A DNA stretch of 8,346 nt from Thermoleophilia bacterium (GTDB taxonomy: Bacteria; Actinomycetota; Thermoleophilia; Miltoncostaeales; Miltoncostaeaceae). Under the pieces are notes generated by a model. That model made no database searches, was not told the DNA's origin, and saw only the letters and a program-made list of their open reading frames with translations. Numbering within the stretch: position 1 is the stretch's first letter; the number at the start of each line of letters is the position of its first letter. A program made the position numbers and the translations under genes. Shown here piece by piece: positions 1-5,017 of the stretch. The DNA is taken from contig JAEMRL010000089.1 of assembly GCA_016463385.1 (NCBI GenBank), positions 1-8,346 of the forward strand. The letters run 5' to 3'.

Positions 1-1
1 C

Positions 2-496
2 ATGCCCGCCGTCGCGGCCGCTGTGGCCGCCCTCCCGGCCGCCGAGACCGCGCGCGCGCTCGACGCCGGGGGGACGGTGGAGATCGTCGTGGACGGCACG
101 CCGGCCGCGCTCGGCTCGGACGACCTGCTGCGCGAGGCGCGGCCCTCGGAGGGCTACGCCGTGGGCCAGGACGCGGCCCTCGCCGTGGGGCTCGCCACCG
201 AGATCACGCACGAGCTGCGCCTCGAGGCGCTCGCCCGCGAGATCGTGCACGCGGTGCAGGGGGCCCGTCGCACCGCCGGCCTGCGCGTGGAGGAGAGGAT
301 CCTGCTCCATCTCGACGGCTCGGGACTGATCCGCGAGGCGATCGACGCCCATCGCCCCGCGATCGCCGCGGAGACGCTCGCGACGAGCGTCTCGGTGAGC
401 CACGGCGCCCCGTTCGCGGGGATCCTGCACGAGGAGACCGTCCTCGACGGAGAGCCTTTCGCTCTGCGGCTGGATAGGGCAGACTCGCCGACGTGA
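2..496 (+). CDS. ileS: Isoleucyl-tRNA synthetase, C-terminal part (5' end outside window)
   Basis: IleS charges tRNA-Ile with isoleucine in the cytoplasm. Only the last 164 or so codons are here; the frame is open at the left edge, so the ATG at base 2 is probably internal. What is visible matches the C-terminal tail of the long, eukaryote-like IleS type found in actinobacteria: an ELRLEALAREIVHAVQ stretch (residues about 71-86 of the visible part), a following QGARRTAGLRVEERI segment, and ETLATSVSV near residue 125. The ExxAREIVxxxQxxR...AGLxVxxRI pattern is what I recognise from that family. The catalytic Rossmann core with HIGH and KMSKS and the anticodon domain lie outside the window. The TGA stop (494-496) overlaps the GTG start of the next gene. 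Identification is from the tail only, so a related class I synthetase such as ValS is a remote alternative. Confidence 0.85.
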   Translation: MPAVAAAVAALPAAETARALDAGGTVEIVVDGTPAALGSDDLLREARPSEGYAVGQDAALAVGLATEITHELRLEALAREIVHAVQGARRTAGLRVEERILLHLDGSGLIREAIDAHRPAIAAETLATSVSVSHGAPFAGILHEETVLDGEPFALRLDRADSPT

Positions 497-1557
497 TCGC
501 CCGTCGCCTCCGCGCCGTGATCGTCTGCGGTGCCATGTTCGGCCTGCTCGCATCCGCCGTGCCGGCGTCCGCGGCGGTCCAGGTCTTCTTCCCCCGCGGC
601 GAGCAGCTGGTGGCGGTGCAGCGGCCCGGCACGACCGTCGAGGACGCCCTCAGGGCCCTTCTGCGCGGCCCCACGGCCGAAGAGCGGCGCGCCGGCTTCC
701 GCACCTACGTCCCCCGCGGCACCGCAGCACGCTCGATCCGCATCTCCGGGCAGCGCGTCACGGTCGACTTCGGGCCGAAGATCATGCAGGGCCTGAACGC
801 CGAGGGCCTCAACGCGCGCCTGACGCAGATCGTGTTCACGGCCACGGCGGAGGGCGTCACCTCCGCCCGCATCCTGATCAACGGCGGCACCGTGCTCGGC
901 GTCTTCCCCGGCATCGACGCCAGCGTGCCGCTCACCCGCGCGAGCCTGCGGACGCCGAAGGGTCCCACGCCCCTCCCCAGTGCGCCGAGCACCGGCGCGG
1001 CCACCACCGGCACCTCGGCCCTGCAGCAGAGGCTGGCCGATCTCGGCTTCCTCCCCGCGGACGCGGTCGACGGGCGCCTGGGGCCGCGCACCACGGCCGG
1101 CGTGATCGCCTTCCAGAAGTGGGCGCGTCTCGGACGCGACGGCGACGCCGGACCCGCGACGCAGGCCGCGCTCGCCGCCGCGACCCGACCCGCACCGGTG
1201 ACGGCCGGCGGCCCGGGGCGCCGGGTGGAACTGCTGCTCGACCGGCAGGTAGTGCTCGCGATCGAGAACAACGCCGTCGTGCGCGTCATCCACGTCTCCT
1301 CGGGCGCGGCCGCCACGCCGACGCCCCCCGGGTCCTACGCGGTGACGCGCAAGGAGGCCCGCTCGTGGTCGGTGCCCTTCCAGGTCTGGCTGCCCTACGC
1401 GGCCTACTTCGTCGGCGGGATCGCCTTCCACGAGTACCCGGACGTCCCGGTCGCTCCGGCCTCCCACGGCTGCGTCCGGCAGACCTCCTTCGACGCCAAG
1501 TGGCTCTTCGACTTCCTCTCGGTCGGCACCCCCGTGCGCGTGGTGGCCACATCGTGA
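493..1557 (+). CDS. Exported GerMN / peptidoglycan-binding / L,D-transpeptidase protein
   Basis: Predicted secreted wall enzyme of 354 aa. Domains in order: Sec signal peptide (residues 1-27, basic MIARRLR then a hydrophobic core, cleavage near PASA/AV); GerMN domain (about 29-155, with VEDALRALLRGPT and RVTVDFGP); short Pro/Thr/Ser-rich linker; PG_binding_1 repeat (about 177-235, LQQRLADLGF...GRLGPRT...AFQ); YkuD-type L,D-transpeptidase domain (about 243-352). The YkuD signature SHGCVR is present, with His325 and catalytic Cys327. The family makes 3-3 cross-links in peptidoglycan or attaches proteins to it; which of these applies here is not visible. Cys327 is the only cysteine in the predicted mature protein. 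The GTG start at 493 is chosen because it overlaps the ileS stop as GTGA and gives a good basic n-region; a second in-frame GTG at 517 is possible. No convincing Shine-Dalgarno is seen, consistent with translational coupling to ileS. The fusion of GerMN to an L,D-transpeptidase is unusual to my knowledge. Confidence 0.88.
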   Translation: MIARRLRAVIVCGAMFGLLASAVPASAAVQVFFPRGEQLVAVQRPGTTVEDALRALLRGPTAEERRAGFRTYVPRGTAARSIRISGQRVTVDFGPKIMQGLNAEGLNARLTQIVFTATAEGVTSARILINGGTVLGVFPGIDASVPLTRASLRTPKGPTPLPSAPSTGAATTGTSALQQRLADLGFLPADAVDGRLGPRTTAGVIAFQKWARLGRDGDAGPATQAALAAATRPAPVTAGGPGRRVELLLDRQVVLAIENNAVVRVIHVSSGAAATPTPPGSYAVTRKEARSWSVPFQVWLPYAAYFVGGIAFHEYPDVPVAPASHGCVRQTSFDAKWLFDFLSVGTPVRVVATS

Positions 1558-2357
1558 GCCCGCGCCGCGCCCTCGCCGCCCTCGCCCTCGCCGCACTCGC
1601 GGCGCTGCCCGCCGCCGCGGGCGCCGCCCCGGCGACGATCGAGCCCGGCACCCTCACGGTGGCCCTCAACATGCCGAGCGACGGCTTCCAGGTGGGCGCC
1701 GTCCGGGGCCGCGAGGGCGTCGCGGCCCGCGGCTACGAGATCGATCTGGCCCAGGCCATCGCCACCCGGCTCGGCGTCGACGTCGCCTTCGTGCAGGAGC
1801 CGCGCTTCGCCGACCTGCTGGCGGCGGGGCCCAAGCCGTGGGACCTGGCGCTCGCCCAGGTCTCGGTCACCGACGCCCGCCGCGGCGCGGTCGATTTCAG
1901 CGTGCCCTACCTCACCGCCGACCAGGGCGTGCTGCTCAGCATCGCCACGGCCGCGCGGCCCACGACCATCGCCGAACTGCGCGGGCTCCGGCTCTGCGCG
2001 CAGAAGGGCTCCACCGGCGCCGACGTGATCTCGACCACCATCGCCCCGACGGTGCCGGTGCTGCTGCCGGCCTCCACCGTGGTGCTCACGCGCGGGCTCG
2101 CCACCGGCCGGTGCGAGGCCGTCGTGTTCGACGCCCCCGGCCTCGCGCACCTGCGCTCGCAGGTGCCGACCCGCTACGGGCCCTTCGCGGGTGTCATCCG
2201 CACCGGCGAGACCTACGGCGCCGTGTTCGCCAAGGGCAACCGGCTGCGCGGGCCCGTCAACCGGGCGATCGCCGCCCTGCGCAAGGACGGGACCCTGAAG
2301 GCCCTGGGCACCCGCTGGCTGACCTCCGACCTGCCGAGGCTGCCGGTCCTCCGCTAG
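1554..2357 (+). CDS. Family-3 extracellular solute-binding protein, probably amino-acid binding
   Basis: A 267-aa periplasmic-binding-protein-like protein (SBP_bac_3), normally the capture component of a polar amino-acid ABC transporter. Residues 1-24 form a signal peptide (SPRR followed by an Ala/Leu core, cleavage near AGA/AP). The family signature GYEIDLAQAIATRLG follows at about residue 62. The sequence TDARRGAVDFSVPY carries Arg109 at the position that normally binds the ligand carboxylate, and VVFDAPG carries Asp193 where the ligand amino group is usually held. Both support an amino-acid-like ligand. Cys148 and Cys187 could form a disulfide. There is no lipobox cysteine, although monoderm actinobacteria usually anchor such proteins as lipoproteins. 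No permease or ATPase gene lies nearby. The GTG start overlaps the preceding stop as GTGA and directly precedes the signal peptide; the same frame is open further upstream, but that part is antisense-like Arg-rich shadow. A periplasmic enzyme on the same fold (for example cyclohexadienyl dehydratase) is a less likely alternative. Confidence 0.85.
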   Translation: MSPRRALAALALAALAALPAAAGAAPATIEPGTLTVALNMPSDGFQVGAVRGREGVAARGYEIDLAQAIATRLGVDVAFVQEPRFADLLAAGPKPWDLALAQVSVTDARRGAVDFSVPYLTADQGVLLSIATAARPTTIAELRGLRLCAQKGSTGADVISTTIAPTVPVLLPASTVVLTRGLATGRCEAVVFDAPGLAHLRSQVPTRYGPFAGVIRTGETYGAVFAKGNRLRGPVNRAIAALRKDGTLKALGTRWLTSDLPRLPVLR

Positions 2358-2358
2358 G

Positions 2359-2622
2359 TCAGGCCCCGCCGCCGCCCCAGGTGGCGGCGCGTGCGCCGAG
2401 CATCACGTCGTCGTCGGCGCGCAGCCGCGACCAGACCTTCTCGGGGTCGATGTCCACCCGCTCCAGGATCCCCGGCAGGTCGAGGACGAGCTTCGGGTCG
2501 TCGATCCGCAGGCCGACGATCTTGCCGTCCCCGCGCACGATCGTGACCCCCTCCTCCACGCGGTCGGCGGTCATCTTCGCGAAGGGCTGGACGTTGCCGA
2601 GGCGGAAGTAGATGGCGGGCAT
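2359..2622 (-). CDS. Small conserved-looking protein of unknown function (87 aa)
   Basis: I do not recognise this protein with confidence. It is soluble, with no signal peptide or membrane segment. It begins MPAIYFRLG, has a central segment TADRVEEGVTIVRGDGKIVG that reads like a beta-hairpin, and ends in a short Gly/Ala tail. The spacing of YFRL, a charged strand and GKIVGLRIDD faintly recalls DUF2283-type small proteins, but this is only a resemblance. It is the last gene of the minus-strand unit, 9 bp after the thioredoxin stop, and its own stop lies 1 bp from the stop of the convergent solute-binding gene. A TAGGAT hexamer ends 6 nt before the ATG, so it may have a leaderless transcript of its own in addition to read-through from the thioredoxin gene. 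Amino-acid composition is balanced, with hydrophobic and acidic alternation rather than the Arg/Ala/Pro bias of shadow frames, which supports it being real. Confidence 0.65.
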   Translation of the reverse strand: MPAIYFRLGNVQPFAKMTADRVEEGVTIVRGDGKIVGLRIDDPKLVLDLPGILERVDIDPEKVWSRLRADDDVMLGARAATWGGGGA

Positions 2623-2628
2623 CGCGGG

Positions 2629-2634
2629 ATCCTA
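2629..2634 (-). promoter_or_regulatory. Putative leaderless -10 element (TAGGAT) for the 87-aa gene
   Basis: On the minus strand TAGGAT is followed by six bases (CCCGCG) and then the ATG at 2622. TAnnnT placed 6-7 nt before a start codon is the known arrangement for leaderless genes in Actinobacteria and Deinococcus. The first three bases are also the TAG stop codon of the thioredoxin gene. No clear -35 was seen. The two other comparable sites in this window strengthen the call. Confidence 0.45.
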
Positions 2635-2979
2635 GGGTCGGGGCTCGGGGACGTGGGCGGCGACGGCCGCCTCGAGGCGCTTCGGCTTCACGGCGCCGGT
2701 GAGGCGCTCCACCGGCTCGCCGTCGCGGAACAGGATGACGGTCGGGAGGGTCAGGACGTCGTGGCGGCCGGCAGCGCGCGGTTCGGAGTCGACGTCCACG
2801 CGGGCGACGACCATGAGGTCGGCGTAGCGCGCGGCCAGATCGCGGATCGTCGGCTCCATCTTGGCGCAGGGCGCGCACCAGGGCGCCCAGAAGTCGACCA
2901 GCACGGGCGGGCCGCCGGGCCGGATGCGCTCGTCCCACTCGGCGTCGGTCAGGTCGACCGGGACCCCGCCGGCGCTCAT
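2632..2979 (-). CDS. Thioredoxin family protein (115 aa, WCAPC)
   Basis: A single-domain thioredoxin, the general dithiol reductant of cytoplasmic disulfides. The protein has the normal length for the family and no signal peptide, so it should be cytoplasmic. The active site is WCAPC with Cys35 and Cys38, preceded by the VLVDFWAPW strand; the cis-proline is Pro79 in TLPTVILF, followed by the usual FRDGEPV turn. The inter-cysteine pair is Ala-Pro rather than the commoner Gly-Pro, which occurs in trxA-like proteins and is not a defect. The ATG at 2979 is chosen because it overlaps the upstream L,D-transpeptidase stop as ATGA and gives a standard N-terminus; the open frame further upstream is Arg/His-rich shadow. 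It is likely translated by coupling from that gene. A role in keeping the transpeptidase cysteine reduced would need export or an electron relay that the sequence does not show. Confidence 0.92.
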   Translation of the reverse strand: MSAGGVPVDLTDAEWDERIRPGGPPVLVDFWAPWCAPCAKMEPTIRDLAARYADLMVVARVDVDSEPRAAGRHDVLTLPTVILFRDGEPVERLTGAVKPKRLEAAVAAHVPEPRP

Positions 2980-4586
2980 GCGCGGATGGACACCTTCATG
3001 CCGATGGCGACCTCCTCGAAGAGCTCCTCGACCTCCGGGATGTGCATCCGCATGCAGCCGTGGCTGGCGGCGGTGCCGATCGAGGAGTCGGCGTAGGTGC
3101 CGTGGATCCCGATCGCCGGCGCGGTCGTGCCGATCCAGCGCGTGCCGAGCGGGTTGCCCGGCCCGGCCGGGATCGTGTCGAGCTCGGCGGCCCACGGGGA
3201 GTCGGGCGGGTACCAGATCGGGTCGACCTGCTTGTCGTTGATCTCGTAGTCGCCGGTGGGCGTGGGGTACGCGGGCGCCCCGACGGCGATGCTGTAGGTC
3301 TTCCAGACGCGGCCGTTGCGGATCAGGCGCAGCTTGCGCTGCCCGATGTTCACGACGATGCGCCCGATCATCGCGCTGCGCGTGCGCGCGTCCACGACCC
3401 CGGTCTGCGGCAGGTCGTAGCGCTTCTGGTACCGGCTGACCGACTTCACCGTCACCGGGTCGAGCACTCCGCTCAGCTTCGCCTTCTTCGGGTAGACCTT
3501 CGCCTCGCGCAGGCGCTCCTGCAGCGAGACGACGTCGGCGCCCTTGGCCCCGGCCGAGAGATCGACGGCGCCGAACTCCTCGGAGGTGTTGACGTTGACC
3601 ACCGTCGAGGTGCGCGCGACGTTGCCCGCCCGGTCACGGACGGCGACGGTGATGCGGTTGCGGCCCTGCGGGAGGGTCCCGACGGCGAGCGCGAACCGCT
3701 TGCCGTCGACCTCGAGGGTGCTCGCCTCGCCGCCGGCCGCCTCGCCGTAGCTGGCCTCGAGCTCGGCCGGCGAGGTGGCGTCGCGCCCCTTGGCGGTGGT
3801 CACGGCGCGACCGTTGACCTTGGCCGTGAACGTCAGGTTGCGGGGGCTGTCGGAGGCGATGCTGCCGTAGACCAGCGGCTGGTCGGTCTCGGTCAGCTGC
3901 TCGCCCGCGGCGGGCGCCGAGAGCGCGAGGTCGGGGGCGGTCGTGTCCACGGTCACCACGCGACGGCGCGCGGCGGAGTTGCCGGCCGCGTCCGTTCCCG
4001 TGACGGTGGTCGCGACCCGTCCCTCGGGCAGGCGGGCGACGAGCTCCCACGAGCCGTCGGAGGCGGCCGTCGCCTCACGGGAGCCGCCCTCGTAGGACAC
4101 GGCGACGGCGGCACCGGCCTCGGCCGTGCCGCGGAACTTCACCGACCGCCGGGCGATCAGGCCGCCGCCCTCCGGGGCCGCCACGGCGAGCGCCGGCGCG
4201 GCGGTGTCGACGTCGAAGTCCCAGCTGCGCGAGACCGTCCGCGCGAAGACGTTGCTGCTGCTGAAGCTGACGTCCACCGAGTGGGGCCCGTCGGCCAGCT
4301 TCCGGGGCGCCGCCAGGGTCAGCCGGCCGTCGGAGGCGCGCACCGCACCGGTCGCGTCACGGCCGTCCACCCGCACGCGCAGGTCGCCGAGACGGGCCCC
4401 CTCGGGCACCTCGAAGGCGATGGTGGGCCGGGGGTCGGAGACCGCGCTGCCGGGCGCCGGCACGGCGGCGGTCACCGTGGGCCGCTCGACGAGCTGCCAG
4501 ACGGCGAAGGCCACGGCCACGATCAGGGCCACGGCGGCGATCGCGAGGGTGATCAGGCCCCCGCGACGAGAGCCCAGAACCTGCAC
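2976..4586 (-). CDS. Membrane-anchored L,D-transpeptidase with Ig-like repeats and peptidoglycan-binding domain
   Basis: A 536-aa cell-wall enzyme expected outside the membrane. Domains in order: short basic N-terminus and one hydrophobic segment (about residues 11-32, a signal anchor because no cleavage site is obvious); three Ig-like / Big-type repeats (about 36-125, 126-214 and 215-332), the first two ending in VDT(A/T)AP joints; PG_binding_1 (about 352-409); C-terminal YkuD domain (about 410-536). The YkuD motif IHGTY...SHGCMRM is intact, with His495, His509 and Cys511, the only cysteine in the protein. The Ig repeats probably act as a stalk that reaches into the wall. The GTG at 4586 is chosen over an ATG at 4646 because GGGAGG lies 6 nt before it and because the ATG falls upstream of the predicted -10. 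The gene heads an operon with thioredoxin and the 87-aa gene. The enzyme would form 3-3 peptidoglycan cross-links, or attach a protein; the target is not visible. Confidence 0.92.
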   Translation of the reverse strand: MQVLGSRRGGLITLAIAAVALIVAVAFAVWQLVERPTVTAAVPAPGSAVSDPRPTIAFEVPEGARLGDLRVRVDGRDATGAVRASDGRLTLAAPRKLADGPHSVDVSFSSSNVFARTVSRSWDFDVDTAAPALAVAAPEGGGLIARRSVKFRGTAEAGAAVAVSYEGGSREATAASDGSWELVARLPEGRVATTVTGTDAAGNSAARRRVVTVDTTAPDLALSAPAAGEQLTETDQPLVYGSIASDSPRNLTFTAKVNGRAVTTAKGRDATSPAELEASYGEAAGGEASTLEVDGKRFALAVGTLPQGRNRITVAVRDRAGNVARTSTVVNVNTSEEFGAVDLSAGAKGADVVSLQERLREAKVYPKKAKLSGVLDPVTVKSVSRYQKRYDLPQTGVVDARTRSAMIGRIVVNIGQRKLRLIRNGRVWKTYSIAVGAPAYPTPTGDYEINDKQVDPIWYPPDSPWAAELDTIPAGPGNPLGTRWIGTTAPAIGIHGTYADSSIGTAASHGCMRMHIPEVEELFEEVAIGMKVSIRA

Positions 4587-4592
4587 TTCCAA

Positions 4593-4598
4593 CCTCCC
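4593..4598 (-). promoter_or_regulatory. Ribosome binding site (GGGAGG) fixing the start of the Ig-repeat L,D-transpeptidase
   Basis: GGGAGG on the minus strand lies 6 nt before the GTG at 4586. It is the only strong Shine-Dalgarno noted in the window and decides the start in favour of this GTG. Confidence 0.7.
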
Positions 4599-4612
4599 GA
4601 CGGACCCCCGGG

Positions 4613-4618
4613 ACCCTA
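4613..4618 (-). promoter_or_regulatory. Putative -10 element (TAGGGT) for the L,D-transpeptidase operon
   Basis: TAGGGT on the minus strand lies 26 nt upstream of the GTG start. With a start of transcription about 7 nt downstream, the leader would be roughly 20 nt and just include the GGGAGG ribosome site, so this would be a leadered transcript, unlike the leaderless candidates elsewhere in the window. A -35 box at 16-18 nt spacing is not recognisable. Confidence 0.4.
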
Positions 4619-4671
4619 GCAGCGACGGCGGCTGCGGCCCGGGCACGGGTCATCTGCAACTTGACTGAAGA

Positions 4672-4735
4672 TTCACCGCGGGCGGGGGGTTTCCCTTTAC
4701 GGATTGTTCACCGGATCGCATCCCTTCGTTCACGG
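4672..4735 (+). repeat. Three TTCACCG-like direct repeats
   Basis: TTCACCG occurs at 4672-4678 and 4707-4713, and TTCACGG at 4729-4735. Start-to-start spacing is 35 and 22 bp; the last two also share the preceding G (GTTCAC). The 22-bp step is about two helical turns, so these could be half-sites for a regulator. They are short and imperfect, so chance is possible. Confidence 0.25.
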
Positions 4736-4740
4736 GGATG
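4719..4740 (+). other. Small hairpin (CATCCC / GGGATG) before the 71-aa gene
   Basis: CATCCC (4719-4724) pairs with GGGATG (4735-4740), and T4725 could add a wobble pair with G4734, leaving an 8-nt loop. It ends 16 nt before the ATG at 4757. It could be a leader structure or an operator. There is no T-run after it, so it is not a standard terminator. Confidence 0.25.
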
Positions 4741-4756
4741 GCCGAGATTTGCGTCC

Positions 4757-4972
4757 ATGACCGCTGACGAGCGCATCGCACTCCTCCTCGCCGCCCGCCT
4801 GCTCGAGAGCGGCGTGGTCCTCGAGGCCCCCGAGCTCGGCGACCGGGGCGGCCACGTCAACGTGGCCCTCACCCTCACCGACCGGCTGCGCCGCGTCTCC
4901 ACCGGCCCCGACGACGCCCGCGAGATCATCGCCTCGCTCCGCGCCGCCGCCCGGGAGCCCGTCGAGGCCTGA
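4757..4972 (+). CDS. Small hypothetical protein (71 aa)
   Basis: I do not recognise this protein. It is predicted soluble and helix-rich, beginning MTADERIALLLAARLLESG, with a middle segment GGHVNVALTLTDRLRR and a C-terminal helix DAREIIASLRAAARE. Composition is protein-like, with well-spaced Leu, Ile and charged residues. The ATG at 4757 is preferred over an in-frame TTG at 4661 because the bases between them are AT-richer than coding DNA here and encode an Arg-rich, non-conserved-looking stretch. No Shine-Dalgarno is visible before the ATG. GAGATT at 4744-4749, seven nt before it, keeps only the A2 and T6 of a leaderless -10, so that assignment is weak. It is transcribed away from the L,D-transpeptidase operon and lies 45 bp before the aldo/keto reductase. 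It may be a small regulatory or helical adaptor protein, but nothing in the sequence establishes that. Confidence 0.5.
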   Translation: MTADERIALLLAARLLESGVVLEAPELGDRGGHVNVALTLTDRLRRVSTGPDDAREIIASLRAAAREPVEA

Positions 4973-4987
4973 TCGCCCGCGGTACGT

Positions 4988-5003
4988 CCCCGGCGCGCCG
5001 GGG
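4988..5003. repeat. Perfect 16-bp palindrome upstream of the aldo/keto reductase
   Basis: CCCCGGCGCGCCGGGG is perfectly self-complementary. It starts 15 bp after the stop of the 71-aa gene and ends 2 bp before the predicted -10 of the reductase gene, occupying the -10/-35 spacer. As DNA it could be an operator that blocks the promoter; as RNA its folding would be hindered by the lack of a loop, and no T-run follows, so a terminator is less likely. GC-only palindromes do arise by chance in such DNA, though 16 bp is long. Confidence 0.45.
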
Positions 5004-5005
5004 GC

Positions 5006-5011
5006 TAGCCT
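5006..5011 (+). promoter_or_regulatory. Putative leaderless -10 element (TAGCCT) for the aldo/keto reductase
   Basis: TAGCCT is followed by TGGGGG and then the ATG at 5018, a 6-nt gap typical of leaderless transcription. A recognisable -35 is absent; the palindrome fills the spacer. It shares the TAGxxT form with the sites at 2629 and 6023. Confidence 0.45.
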
Positions 5012-5017
5012 TGGGGG

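Larger units (their letters stand above)
4587..4756. other. Divergent intergenic region between the L,D-transpeptidase and the 71-aa gene
   Basis: This 170-bp gap is the largest non-coding stretch in the window. From about 4645 to 4756 it is clearly more AT-rich than the flanking genes, with runs such as TTTCCCTTTACGGATTG, as expected for a promoter region. It contains the minus-strand -10 and ribosome site described above, three near-identical TTCACCG words and a small hairpin. A TTGACT word at 4661-4666 resembles a plus-strand -35, but no TAnnnT sits at proper spacing from it. The plus-strand promoter is therefore unresolved. Confidence 0.6.

Noticed and set aside
1119..1553. Long N-terminal extension of the solute-binding protein frame
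   Set aside because: The extension is Arg/Gly-rich and overlaps the transpeptidase catalytic domain; the GTG at 1554 directly precedes a signal peptide and forms a GTGA overlap.
154..1596. 480-codon minus-strand open frame opposite ileS and the GerMN protein
   Set aside because: Shadow frame: no motifs, Arg/Gly/Ala bias, and it covers two well-supported plus-strand genes.
2370..2389. Stem-loop CGCCGCC-CCAGGT-GGCGGCG as a bidirectional terminator for the convergent genes
   Set aside because: It lies inside the 3' end of the 87-aa gene, has no T-run on either strand, and short GC stems of this size are common in this composition.
3042..4619. 525-codon plus-strand open frame opposite the Ig-repeat L,D-transpeptidase
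   Set aside because: Composition dominated by Gly, Arg, Asp and Ala with no recognisable motif; the opposite strand has an intact SHGC transpeptidase.
4587..4646. ATG start at 4646 for the Ig-repeat L,D-transpeptidase
   Set aside because: It would put the predicted -10 and the GGGAGG inside the coding region and add 20 Pro/Gly-rich residues before the membrane anchor; the GTG at 4586 has a well-placed ribosome site.
4661..4666. TTGACT as a -35 box for a plus-strand promoter
   Set aside because: The bases 16-19 nt downstream are a G-run with no TAnnnT, so no matching -10 exists.
4661..4756. TTG-initiated N-terminal extension of the 71-aa protein (to 103 aa)
   Set aside because: The region is AT-richer than coding DNA here, includes repeats and a hairpin, has no ribosome site before the TTG, and encodes an Arg-rich stretch unlike the rest.
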